A stretch of 64,000 nucleotides of DNA, taken from positions 186,001 to 250,000 of the forward strand of contig NZ_JAECMS010000002.1 of the NCBI RefSeq assembly GCF_016827595.1, in the 5' to 3' direction. The notes beneath the pieces are model-generated. The model ran no database searches. It saw only the letters and a program-made list of their open reading frames with translations, and was not told the DNA's origin. Shown in pieces: positions 42,754-50,680 of the stretch (position 1 is its first letter; the number at the start of each line of letters is the position of its first letter). The position numbers were made by a program, and so were the translations under genes. Source of the stretch: Luteirhabdus pelagi. GTDB taxonomy: Bacteria; Bacteroidota; Bacteroidia; Flavobacteriales; Flavobacteriaceae.

Positions 42754-42871
42754 GCAATAGGATATCAACAGTTTCACCCCTTATTCCTGTTGACAAAAAC
42801 TCTTCATTTGCACCATTTCAACTTTCTAAAATGGTTACTTTTAATAGTGTTAAACTAGATTTTTCTTTACC

Positions 42872-43813
42872 GTGACCATACTTCACCTAGATAACAATCA
42901 TCCCATTCTTCAGCAACGCCTTAAAGAAGCTGGTTTTACCAATGTTGAAGATTACACTTCTTCAAAAGAAGAAATTCAGAAAACCATTTCGAAATACGAA
43001 GGCATCATTATTCGAAGTCGCTTTAAAATCGATAAGGAATTTTTGGATGCCGCAAAGAAGTTGACATTTATTGGCCGTGTTGGGGCTGGACTAGAAAGTA
43101 TCGACACCGTTTATGCCGAACGAAAGGGAATACAACTGTTCTCCGCTCCTGAAGGCAATCGCAATGCCGTAGGTGAACACGCTTTGGGTATGCTCCTATC
43201 TTTATTTAACAAGTTGAATAGCGCCGACAAGCAGGTAAAAAGCGGTCAATGGAATCGCGAGGAAAACCGAGGTACCGAGCTCGACGGAAAAACGGTTGGT
43301 ATTATCGGATATGGAAATATGGGGAAGGCCTTCGCCAAAAAATTGAAAGGATTCGATTGTACGGTCCTTTGTTATGATATTAAAGAGGACGTTGGCGACC
43401 GAAACGGAACCCAGGTTTCGTTGAAAACGCTTCAGGAAATGGCCGATGTGGTCAGTTTGCATACCCCTTGGACGCCATTAACCGATAAAATGGTGAATAG
43501 CGATTTTATAAATGCTTTTTCAAAACCCTTTTGGTTTCTGAATACGGCTAGAGGAAGAAGTGTGGTTACGGCCGATTTGGTTTCAGCGTTGAAGGAAGGA
43601 AAGATTCTGGGTGCCGGTCTCGATGTGCTCGAATATGAGAAACTCTCCTTCGAATCGCTGTTTTCTGAAGAAATGCCTCCTGCATTTCAAGAATTGCTTG
43701 TTATGGAAAATGTCCTTCTTAGTCCACATGTGGCCGGTTGGACGATGGAAAGCAAGATAAAATTGGCAGAGACCATTGCCGAGAAAATTCTGGATACCTT
43801 TGGGGCATCATGA
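42872..43813 (+). CDS. D-2-hydroxyacid dehydrogenase (phosphoglycerate dehydrogenase-like)
   Basis: A 313-aa NAD-dependent D-2-hydroxyacid dehydrogenase, GTG start. It has the catalytic Arg in GIIIRSRFKIDKEFL, IGRVGAGLESIDTVYAERKGIQL, the NAD loop KTVGIIGYGNMGKAFAKKL with an Asp at the end of the next strand (CYDIKED), and NTARGRSVVTADLVSALKEG. The late Glu/His pair appears as GLDVLEYEK and SPHVAGWT. No ACT domain, so it is not certain to be serine-pathway SerA. It overlaps the LuxR-type regulator gene by 4 nt. Confidence 0.87.
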   Translation: MTILHLDNNHPILQQRLKEAGFTNVEDYTSSKEEIQKTISKYEGIIIRSRFKIDKEFLDAAKKLTFIGRVGAGLESIDTVYAERKGIQLFSAPEGNRNAVGEHALGMLLSLFNKLNSADKQVKSGQWNREENRGTELDGKTVGIIGYGNMGKAFAKKLKGFDCTVLCYDIKEDVGDRNGTQVSLKTLQEMADVVSLHTPWTPLTDKMVNSDFINAFSKPFWFLNTARGRSVVTADLVSALKEGKILGAGLDVLEYEKLSFESLFSEEMPPAFQELLVMENVLLSPHVAGWTMESKIKLAETIAEKILDTFGAS

Positions 43814-44223
43814 AAAAGACAATTTTCGTCTTCGGCATCCTTATCATAGCCCTGCTAAGCCTATTTCAGCTTAGTTCCTATTCCATAATGGCAGGCGATT
43901 TGTCTTCAGAAGTCTTCATTGCGATCACCGCCATTATCTTTTTGATACTAGGTTTTTGGCTTCAAAAAAGAAGAAAGGAGCGAACGATTCAACCCAAACC
44001 AGCACCTATCGATTCGGAAAAAATTAGCGAGTTGGGCATTACCGACCGCGAGCATGAAATTTTAGTAAAACTTTCAGAAGGACTCTCGAATAAGGAAATT
44101 GGCGAAACACTGTTTATTTCTGAAAGTACGGTTAAAACACATCTTTCCAACCTCTATTCTAAGTTAAATGTAAAACGGAGAACTCAAGCCCTACAGCAAG
44201 CAAAAAAGTTGCATATTTTGTAA
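43810..44223 (+). CDS. Membrane-tethered LuxR-type transcription regulator
   Basis: A 137-aa protein with two N-terminal membrane helices (about 3-20 and 32-50), a basic linker (QKRRKERTIQPKPAP) and a C-terminal LuxR/NarL HTH (ISELGITDREHEILVKLSEGLSNKEIGETLFISESTVKTHLSNLYSKL). No receiver domain, so it would sense through the membrane segment. The ATG at 43810 overlaps the dehydrogenase stop (ATGA). The next gene, DUF4199, has a repeated 13-bp sequence in its promoter that is a good candidate operator. Confidence 0.85.
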   Translation: MKKTIFVFGILIIALLSLFQLSSYSIMAGDLSSEVFIAITAIIFLILGFWLQKRRKERTIQPKPAPIDSEKISELGITDREHEILVKLSEGLSNKEIGETLFISESTVKTHLSNLYSKLNVKRRTQALQQAKKLHIL

Positions 44224-44228
44224 TTCCC

Positions 44229-44264
44229 ACCTTCGTATGATGCGGTTTGGTACTTTCGTATGAT
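44229..44264. promoter_or_regulatory. Direct-repeat operator candidate
   Basis: AC[C/T]TTCGTATGAT occurs at 44229-44241 and 44252-44264, 23 bp apart start to start (about two helical turns), just upstream of the -7 box at 44286-44293, so the second copy overlaps the -33 region. Confidence 0.6.
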
Positions 44265-44285
44265 AGGAAAATCAACCCATTCCGC

Positions 44286-44293
44286 TACTTTTG
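44286..44293 (+). promoter_or_regulatory. -7 promoter element for the DUF4199 operon
   Basis: TACTTTTG is an exact match; predicted leader about 20 nt to the ATG at 44317. Confidence 0.65.
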
Positions 44294-44316
44294 TTTGAAA
44301 CAAATTGATTAAGACT

Positions 44317-44829
44317 ATGAAACATACAGTAGTAAGATATGGGGTATACTCGCTGGTATTGGCAGCGATTCTTTTTCTGTTAGCCCTCACCTTAGGCGAC
44401 GGTTTATCGTATCGTACTCAAGAAATTCTCGGGTATGCTACGATGACGGTTTCCTTACTTTTTGTCTTCTTCGGAATAAAACATTATCGTGATGAAGTAA
44501 GCGGAGGAACAGTTTCCTTTTGGAAAGCCTTTTCAATCGGAATCCTGATTTCTATGTTTGCAGGTATTGGGTTTGGGATCATCGACTATATTTATACAAC
44601 CGTTATTAACCCAGATTTTATGATGGAATACGAAACTGCCATGCTGGCCGATATGAAAACAGAACTTTCTGCCGAAGAATTTGAAAAGCAAAAAGTTATA
44701 CTTCAACAACAGATGAAAGCGTATGGTGGTTCTGGCTTTATGGCGGCTTTAATGTTCATTACCGTTGTATTAATCGGAATCATTATATCATTGCTTTCAG
44801 CAGTAATCCTTCAGAAAAAAGAACACTAA
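44317..44829 (+). CDS. DUF4199 family membrane protein
   Basis: A 170-aa inner-membrane protein of DUF4199: four hydrophobic helices (about 6-26, 36-52, 66-90 and 142-165) with the family pattern FFGIKHYRDEVSGGTVSFWKAFSIGILISMFAGIGFGIIDYIY and a cytosolic or periplasmic helical loop (MADMKTELSAEEFEKQK-like). Function unknown. It heads a run of four closely spaced genes and follows the membrane LuxR regulator, which may control it. Confidence 0.83.
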   Translation: MKHTVVRYGVYSLVLAAILFLLALTLGDGLSYRTQEILGYATMTVSLLFVFFGIKHYRDEVSGGTVSFWKAFSIGILISMFAGIGFGIIDYIYTTVINPDFMMEYETAMLADMKTELSAEEFEKQKVILQQQMKAYGGSGFMAALMFITVVLIGIIISLLSAVILQKKEH

Positions 44830-44830
44830 T

Positions 44831-45289
44831 ATGCAATACGACGTAGAAACAGTACAGGAATATCTAGACCAGATTCCGGAAGAACGTAAAGATTCGGTTC
44901 AGAAACTCAGAAAAACGGTCCAAGACAACCTTCCAAAAGGCTTTGAGGAAGGCATTCAGTACAAAATGATTGGCTTTTACGTGCCACACTCGAAGTATCC
45001 CGATGGGTACCACTGCGATCCAAAAGAACCGTTACCATTTGTTAGCATTGCTTCACAGAAAAATTTCATAGCTTTATATCATAGCGGTTTATATTCATTT
45101 CCAGATCTTTACGATTGGTTTGTGTCCGAATACCCCAAACACTGTAAGTATAAATTAGACATGGGAAAAAGCTGTGTCCGATTCAAGCGTGTGGATGATA
45201 TTCCCTATAATCTGATTGGCGAACTATGCCAAAAAGTTACTGTCGACGAATGGATAGAGCGCTATGAGAATGCAATAAAGAAAAAATAA
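44831..45289 (+). CDS. DUF1801 family protein (second copy)
   Basis: A 152-aa YdhG-like protein: VQEYLDQIPEERKDSVQKLRKTVQDNLPKGFEEGIQYKMIGFYVPHS, then PLPFVSIASQKNFIALYHSGLY and GKSCVRFKRVDDIPYNLIGELCQKV. This is a different subgroup from the DUF1801 gene at 24308. Function unknown. One nucleotide separates it from DUF4199. Confidence 0.82.
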   Translation: MQYDVETVQEYLDQIPEERKDSVQKLRKTVQDNLPKGFEEGIQYKMIGFYVPHSKYPDGYHCDPKEPLPFVSIASQKNFIALYHSGLYSFPDLYDWFVSEYPKHCKYKLDMGKSCVRFKRVDDIPYNLIGELCQKVTVDEWIERYENAIKKK

Positions 45290-45295
45290 AATACG

Positions 45296-46294
45296 ATGAA
45301 CTTTCGATGGATTCTATTTGTATGGTGTTTGATCTGTTCAAACGGACTCAAGGCCCAAGAACTGTATTATGTAACAGAGGATAATAATTTTTACAGACTC
45401 GATCTTCAGGACTATTCATCAACCTTCCTATACGATATGGAAATAACCGGTATTGGGACGGTAGTGGACATAGCTTTCGATACGCAGGGAAACCTTTTCG
45501 CCATTACCAACTTTGATTTAATCCTACAAATAGATTTAGACAATCAGTCCTACGAAATTTTCTACACTGTCACTACACCCGGCACATTTCCAGGATTAGT
45601 AGCCAATGCCCAAGATGAACTGTTCTTCGGCGCTTGGTTTAGCGAGAAGCTTTACAAATTCAATCCCATAGACGAAACCGTCGAAGAATTGATTGAAGGC
45701 GTTCCCACTCCTGGAGATTTCACTTTCTATAAGGGAAATTTATTATTTCCGAATGCTAACGACAATTCTTTGGGAAGTTATAACGGTTCCGATATAAGTT
45801 TTGTGGGCTGTGCGCAAGGCCCATTGTTTTCGTTGGTGAATGTATTCACCGATTGCGACAATAACGAAATTTATGGTATCGACGACCAGAACAATCTGTA
45901 TCGGTATGATGTTGGCACCAATGCACAAGAGCTTTTGACACAAGTAGATGCTCCGGGTATTATTTACGGTGCAGCTACAATGTCCGAAGCCTTTGCTTCC
46001 GATTGTCCGTTGGTGGAATTAAATCAGGTGAATTGCAGTTTAGGAACTGAAGCTATTAACAGCTATGACATTTCCGTTTATCCAAATCCTACCACTTCTG
46101 AAATATTTTTTCAACCCACTACTATTCCAGTAACAAAAGTAGTGTTGCGCGACCTTCAAGGAAGATTGATAATAGAAGACGTGGATGCGAAGAACAGTGT
46201 ATCCCTGTCAACCTTAACATCGGGAATCTATTTTATGGAACTCTACATTCAAGATTTACCAAAACCTTTCATCCAAAAAATCATAAAACAATAA
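45296..46294 (+). CDS. Secreted beta-propeller-like protein with T9SS sorting tail
   Basis: A 332-aa exported protein: signal peptide (1-20, ending SNGLKAQ), repeated strands of about 40 residues (LYYVTEDNNFYRLDLQDY, IAFDTQGNLFAITNFDLILQIDL, IYGIDDQNNLYRYDVGTNAQ) that look like a small beta-propeller, and a C-terminal type IX sorting domain (ISVYPNPTTSEIFFQP to QKIIKQ). No catalytic motif recognised. It should end up on the cell surface or outside. Confidence 0.8.
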   Translation: MNFRWILFVWCLICSNGLKAQELYYVTEDNNFYRLDLQDYSSTFLYDMEITGIGTVVDIAFDTQGNLFAITNFDLILQIDLDNQSYEIFYTVTTPGTFPGLVANAQDELFFGAWFSEKLYKFNPIDETVEELIEGVPTPGDFTFYKGNLLFPNANDNSLGSYNGSDISFVGCAQGPLFSLVNVFTDCDNNEIYGIDDQNNLYRYDVGTNAQELLTQVDAPGIIYGAATMSEAFASDCPLVELNQVNCSLGTEAINSYDISVYPNPTTSEIFFQPTTIPVTKVVLRDLQGRLIIEDVDAKNSVSLSTLTSGIYFMELYIQDLPKPFIQKIIKQ

Positions 46295-46296
46295 GC

Positions 46297-46683
46297 ATGA
46301 AAAAACGAGTGACTGGCCTAGGCGGCTTTTTCTTTAAAACTGAAGATCCAAAGAAAATCAAGAATTGGTATCATAATCATTTAGGGCTTAACACCGATGA
46401 TTATGGCTGTACCTTTTGGTGGAAGGATGAAGAAGGTAACAAATGTAGTACACAATGGAGTCCATTTCCGAAGGATACGAAGTATTTTCAACCCAGTGAA
46501 AAGCAATTTATGATGAATTTCCGGGTAGAAAATTTAAAGGAATTACTTGTAGTGTTGAAAGAGGAAGGCGTGACAGTCGTAGGTGAAATGGAAGAATATG
46601 AATATGGAAAATTCGGTTGGATTATTGACCCTGAAGGCAACAAAATCGAACTTTGGGAACCTGTAGACAGCGCTTTTCTGTAA
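46297..46683 (+). CDS. VOC superfamily (glyoxalase/bleomycin resistance-like) protein
   Basis: A 128-aa vicinal oxygen chelate protein with two beta-alpha-beta-beta-beta halves: VTGLGGFFFKTEDPKKIKNWYHNHLGLNT, then FMMNFRVENLKELLVVLKEEGVTVVGEMEEYEYGKFGWIIDPEGNKIELWEP, whose last Glu is the usual metal ligand. Substrate unknown. It follows the propeller gene by 2 nt and closes the DUF4199 operon. Confidence 0.87.
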   Translation: MKKRVTGLGGFFFKTEDPKKIKNWYHNHLGLNTDDYGCTFWWKDEEGNKCSTQWSPFPKDTKYFQPSEKQFMMNFRVENLKELLVVLKEEGVTVVGEMEEYEYGKFGWIIDPEGNKIELWEPVDSAFL

Positions 46684-46744
46684 CCTGAGATGTTTTGGTT
46701 TTAAGATTTGTTTTATCTTAGTCGTCTAACCAAAAACCAATCCA

Positions 46745-47143
46745 ATGCAAGACAATACAAACGAAGGCTACGATAGCACTAAAAAACGAATGGACGACAC
46801 TTCCGATTCGTTTGAAAAAGAAGCCAAAAGTACTGCCAACGAATTCAAGGAAGGCTGGAATCAAGCCACCCATGGTGGTGAGAATAAGAAAATATTGGCT
46901 GGAATCTTGGCAATTGTATTAGGAGCTCTTGGCGTTCACAAATTTATCTTGGGCTATAATAAGGAAGGCATCATCTTATTGGTTGTTACGCTTATCGGTA
47001 TTGTAACCTCCTGTTTTTTTGTAGGCGTTTTCCTTTATATGGCTACCGGAATTATTGGTCTTATTGAAGGTATCATCTATCTTACAAAAAGCGATGAAGA
47101 ATTCTACCAAACGTATCAGGTTGGGCAAAAACCTTGGTTTTAA
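46745..47143 (+). CDS. TM2 domain protein
   Basis: A 132-aa membrane protein. A polar N-terminus (1-45, Asp/Lys-rich, coil-forming) is followed by the TM2 motif KKILAGILAIVLGALGVHKFILGYNKEGIILLVVTLIGI with its short turn between two helices, and another helix (FVGVFLYMATGIIGLIEGIIYL). Function unknown. Weak -7 match TATCTTAG at 46714-46721, about 24 nt upstream. Confidence 0.85.
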   Translation: MQDNTNEGYDSTKKRMDDTSDSFEKEAKSTANEFKEGWNQATHGGENKKILAGILAIVLGALGVHKFILGYNKEGIILLVVTLIGIVTSCFFVGVFLYMATGIIGLIEGIIYLTKSDEEFYQTYQVGQKPWF

Positions 47144-47168
47144 ATAGGTTTTGGCGCATTTCGTGACG

Positions 47169-47208
47169 AATAGCTTTCTATAAAATGCTACATTTATAGA
47201 AAGCTATT
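47169..47208 (+). promoter_or_regulatory. 40-bp perfect palindrome over a promoter
   Basis: AATAGCTTTCTATAAA and TTTATAGAAAGCTATT (16-bp perfect arms) flank an 8-nt loop ATGCTACA and end 3 nt before the ATG at 47212. A -7-like TACATTTA (47189-47196) sits across loop and right arm. Either an operator over the promoter or an AT-rich terminator of the TM2 gene. Confidence 0.7.
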
Positions 47209-47211
47209 TTT

Positions 47212-47919
47212 ATGAAACCAGATTTTTCAAAGTTAAAAGCCCTCTACATAAATTGCACGTTAAAGAAATCACCAAGACAAAGTCACACTCGCGGGTTAAT
47301 CGATGTATCCGCAACCATACTCGAAAATGAACATGTCGAATATGATGTAATTCGCTTGGTCGATCATATCATAGCTCCAGGCGTCTATCCTGATATGACC
47401 GAGCATGGTATCGACAAGGATGAATGGCCAACGCTTTGGAAAAAAGTACAGGCAGCAGATATTTTAATCATCGGAACCCCCATTTGGTTAGGTGAACGCT
47501 CTTCCGAAGCAACCAAACTTATCGAGCGTCTTTATGCTATGAGCGGAATGCAAAACGAAAAAGGACAGTATATCTTTTATGGCAAAGTCGGTGGCTGTAT
47601 TGTAACGGGTAATGAAGATGGCGTAAAGCATTGTTCGATGGGGATCTTATATGCGCTACAGCATGTAGGATATAGCATTCCGCCTCAGGCCGATTGCGGC
47701 TGGATTGGCGAGATTGGACCTGGTCCGAGCTATTTAGATGAAGAAAGCGGTGCTAAAAACAATGCGTTTACCAATCGGAATACCACTTTTATGACCTATA
47801 ATCTGCTTCACTTAGCGAAGCTTTTAAAGGAAAATAACTATTACCCTTCGTATGGTAATTCACGTTCGGCATGGGACGATGGCACGCGTTGGAATTTTGA
47901 AAATCCCGAATATCGCTGA
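47212..47919 (+). CDS. Flavodoxin-like NAD(P)H-dependent oxidoreductase
   Basis: A 235-aa protein of the NADPH-dependent FMN reductase/flavodoxin type. The FMN loop is INCTLKKSPRQSHTRGLID near residue 13. ADILIIGTPIWLGERSSEATKLIERL provides the second flavin contact and GKVGGCIVTGNEDGVKHCSMGILYALQHVGY the third. No recognised partner. It stands alone behind a 40-bp palindrome at its promoter, suggesting specific regulation. Confidence 0.87.
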   Translation: MKPDFSKLKALYINCTLKKSPRQSHTRGLIDVSATILENEHVEYDVIRLVDHIIAPGVYPDMTEHGIDKDEWPTLWKKVQAADILIIGTPIWLGERSSEATKLIERLYAMSGMQNEKGQYIFYGKVGGCIVTGNEDGVKHCSMGILYALQHVGYSIPPQADCGWIGEIGPGPSYLDEESGAKNNAFTNRNTTFMTYNLLHLAKLLKENNYYPSYGNSRSAWDDGTRWNFENPEYR

Positions 47920-47996
47920 TTTTTAGCGGTCTCTTAAGACTTTAGCCGCTGTATTTATAAATTCTTTGGCTTTAATTCATAGCGTCTCTTACTATC

Positions 47997-48014
47997 TTAT
48001 TAGTCAACTAATAA
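47997..48014. promoter_or_regulatory. Palindrome upstream of the DUF1206 gene
   Basis: TTATTAGT-CA-ACTAATAA, perfect 8-bp arms, 12 bp before the ATG at 48027; possible operator or leader hairpin. Confidence 0.45.
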
Positions 48015-48026
48015 AGAAACTATGAT

Positions 48027-48803
48027 ATGAGCTCTAAGAAAAAGAATTTTGCACGCTTTGGATTGGCTACCAAAGGAATTGTTTATTTCATCATCGGGGG
48101 ATTAACAGCCTTTGCTGCTTTTGGAGGCGGCGGACAAAAAGCTGGAAGCGATACCGCACTCGATTTTATCGCACAACAAGATTTTGGAAAAATACTATTG
48201 GTCCTAACCGGTTTAGGCTTATTGGGTTACCTTTTTTGGCGCTGGTACCAAGCCTTTGCAGATCCAAAAGGAGTAGGAACCGATACCAAGGGTATGGTAA
48301 AAAGAGTCAGCTATTTTGGTAGTGGTTTGTTTTACGGAGCACTTGCATATTCCGCAATTTCCCGGGGAACGGGCGGCAGTTCTTCATCGGGAAATAATAG
48401 TATGCTATCAAAAGCCTTAAATTCTGACTATGCTGTTACAATTGCGATAATTATTGGATTAGTATTACTCGGAAAAGCGATTTATGAAATATATCAAGCC
48501 TATTCTGGCAAATTCCGAGAGGAAGTAGACGAAGCCGATATTCCTCAGGAAGCGCATTCACTAATTATTAAATCAGGTAAGGTCGGATTAACATCACGTG
48601 GAATTATAGCGGGTATTATGGCCTTTTTGATGTTCCGGACGGCATTTAGTGGTGGCGCAGAAAAAGTGAGTAAAACCGATGCCTTCAGCTTTCTTCAAAA
48701 TGAATTCGGAACGGTTGTGATGGGAATTATCGCAGCAGGCCTTGTTGCCTATGGTGTCTTTATGATTGTAAAAGCGAAATATAGCAGTTTGGCAGTATCA
48801 TAA
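48027..48803 (+). CDS. DUF1206 family membrane protein
   Basis: A 258-aa membrane protein made of three similar two-helix units, the DUF1206 pattern: each begins with a small basic-aromatic step (FARFGLATKGIVYFIIGGLTA, VKRVSYFGSGLFYGALAYSAI, GKVGLTSRGIIAGIMAFLMF). Glycine- and serine-rich loops follow the first two. Function unknown. Its stop is adjacent to the end of the convergent acyltransferase gene without a terminator between. Confidence 0.85.
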   Translation: MSSKKKNFARFGLATKGIVYFIIGGLTAFAAFGGGGQKAGSDTALDFIAQQDFGKILLVLTGLGLLGYLFWRWYQAFADPKGVGTDTKGMVKRVSYFGSGLFYGALAYSAISRGTGGSSSSGNNSMLSKALNSDYAVTIAIIIGLVLLGKAIYEIYQAYSGKFREEVDEADIPQEAHSLIIKSGKVGLTSRGIIAGIMAFLMFRTAFSGGAEKVSKTDAFSFLQNEFGTVVMGIIAAGLVAYGVFMIVKAKYSSLAVS

Positions 48804-50618
48804 TTACTCCTCTTCCTTACCGCCATTGGCGTATTTCTTTTCAAGCTCTGCCTGAAATTCCTCCATTACGGGTTTAACAGTACTTTCAGGCAAGTCGGCG
48901 ATGCGTATATACATCAAGCCATCTACGGCATTGTTGAAAAGTGGATCTACATTGAAGGCTACTACCTTTGCATTCTGCTTTATGTACTTTTTGATGAGTA
49001 CGGGAAGACGTAGGGATCCCGGTTCCACCTCATCGATTAGCTTATCAAATTTATTTAGGTCTGCTTCGGTTTCATCGAAGATGAAGTCCTTATCGGCATC
49101 CTTCAACTTTACCTTATATTCCTTTTTAGGATTGATGTATTGGGCAACATAGGGATCGTAATAATTCGATTTCATGAATTCTATCATCAAACTCTTACTG
49201 AAATCGGAGAATTTGTTGCTGATACTTACACCTCCAATCAAATAACGGTGTTCTGGATACCGCAATGTGGTATGTACGATTCCTTTCCAAAGGAGAAATA
49301 ATGGCATCGGACGTTGTTGATATTCCGCGATAATAAAAGCACGTCCCATTTCGATACTCTTGCTCATCATAGGGTACAATTCGGGCTCAAAACGAAACAA
49401 ATCCTGAAGGTAAAAACCATCGATGCCAAAGCGTTCAAAAATTTCCTTTCCAAGTCCCATACGATAGGCACCGGCAATTTTTTTCGCTTCATTATCCCAT
49501 AAAAACATATGGCGATAATAGGTGTCGAACTTATCCAAATCGACCGACTCGTTCGTACCTTCACCAACTTCCCGGAAGGTTATCTCTCGCAAACGACCGA
49601 TTTCCTGAAGGATATTCGGAATGTTCTCCGGATGTGCCAAGAACACTTCATAATTTTTACTTATCAGAAGTCGTTTCTCGTTTTCCCTAAGGGCTTCCAC
49701 TTCATCTTCCATGGCTTCCACTGGAACCGCTCCAGCAATTTTTTTAGGTGCTTTTGGAATTTTCAGTGATTTGGGTAGCGTATCAATAAGTTTTTTCTTT
49801 TCAAATGGATTCGCTAGAACATACGTTTTTCTACGTAGAATATTGGTGAAATCGTCTAACGATTCATGTTCTTTTTGGTCGGCTACCGTAATCGGATTTC
49901 CAATTCTTACTTTGATAACCCGCTCTTTTTGGGTCAATAATTCTGAAGGCAACTTCGCCGTTCGAAGCACATCGCTCAACTTTGCCAGGCGATAGAACAG
50001 TTTGCTATTTTTTGCATGAAAATATATAGGAACAACAGGCACCTCGGCCTTCTTCACCAACTTCATGGCAGCTGGTTCCCATGGCCTGTCCACCACCAAT
50101 TTGCCATCGCGATAGGTTGAAACTTCACCCGCTGGAAAAATCCCTAATGGTTTGCCCTCCCCTAAATGTGCCAATGCTTGTTTGAATCCCATAATGCTAC
50201 TTTTGGCATCCTTTCGATCTTCAAAAGGATTCACCGGCATTACATACGGCTTTAACGGTTCGATTCGGTGTAACAGGAAATTTGCTATAATCTTAAAATC
50301 GGGTCGCTTTTCAAGTAACAACTTCAACAATAAAATACCATCAATCCCTCCTAGCGGATGGTTGCTTATGGTAATAAAAGGACCTGTTTTGGGAATTCGC
50401 CTTAAGTCCTCTTCTGGAATCTCAAACTTGATTTCAAACTCTTCCAACAAAGCATTGATAAAGGGAAGTTTTTCCAAATGCTTATTCCGATCGTAAATGT
50501 CATTCAAAGTCGAAATATTGAGCACTTTCATGAGTGTCCACCCTAAAGAAGTACCCAGAAAACCGAATTTATCGACCTTAATGGCCTTGGCAACTTCTTT
50601 AGCATTAACGAGTCCCAT
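48804..50618 (-). CDS. Bifunctional acyltransferase, OlsF-like (ornithine/glycine lipid synthesis)
   Basis: A 604-aa fusion of two acyltransferases. The N-terminal half is PlsC-like: TISNHPLGGIDGILLLKLL carries the catalytic His and Asp (H-x5-D spacing), with FPAGEVSTYRDGK and PVVPIYFHAKN later. The C-terminal half (about 310-600) is GNAT/OlsB-like: REITFREVGEGTNESVDLDKFD, FLWDNEAKKIAGAYRMGLG, ELYPMMSKSIEMGRAFI. This is the layout of flavobacterial OlsF, which makes aminoacyl lipids by N- then O-acylation. The amino acid used is not predictable here. Confidence 0.83.
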   Translation of the reverse strand: MGLVNAKEVAKAIKVDKFGFLGTSLGWTLMKVLNISTLNDIYDRNKHLEKLPFINALLEEFEIKFEIPEEDLRRIPKTGPFITISNHPLGGIDGILLLKLLLEKRPDFKIIANFLLHRIEPLKPYVMPVNPFEDRKDAKSSIMGFKQALAHLGEGKPLGIFPAGEVSTYRDGKLVVDRPWEPAAMKLVKKAEVPVVPIYFHAKNSKLFYRLAKLSDVLRTAKLPSELLTQKERVIKVRIGNPITVADQKEHESLDDFTNILRRKTYVLANPFEKKKLIDTLPKSLKIPKAPKKIAGAVPVEAMEDEVEALRENEKRLLISKNYEVFLAHPENIPNILQEIGRLREITFREVGEGTNESVDLDKFDTYYRHMFLWDNEAKKIAGAYRMGLGKEIFERFGIDGFYLQDLFRFEPELYPMMSKSIEMGRAFIIAEYQQRPMPLFLLWKGIVHTTLRYPEHRYLIGGVSISNKFSDFSKSLMIEFMKSNYYDPYVAQYINPKKEYKVKLKDADKDFIFDETEADLNKFDKLIDEVEPGSLRLPVLIKKYIKQNAKVVAFNVDPLFNNAVDGLMYIRIADLPESTVKPVMEEFQAELEKKYANGGKEEE

Positions 50619-50659
50619 GTATTGGTTGGATTATTGGTTTGTTGAACGTGGCGTCTTCA

Positions 50660-50667
50660 CAAATATA
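50660..50667 (-). promoter_or_regulatory. -7 promoter element for the OlsF-like gene
   Basis: TATATTTG on the minus strand, exact match; leader about 38 nt to the ATG at 50618. Confidence 0.5.
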
Positions 50668-50680
50668 GGGAAACAAACGA

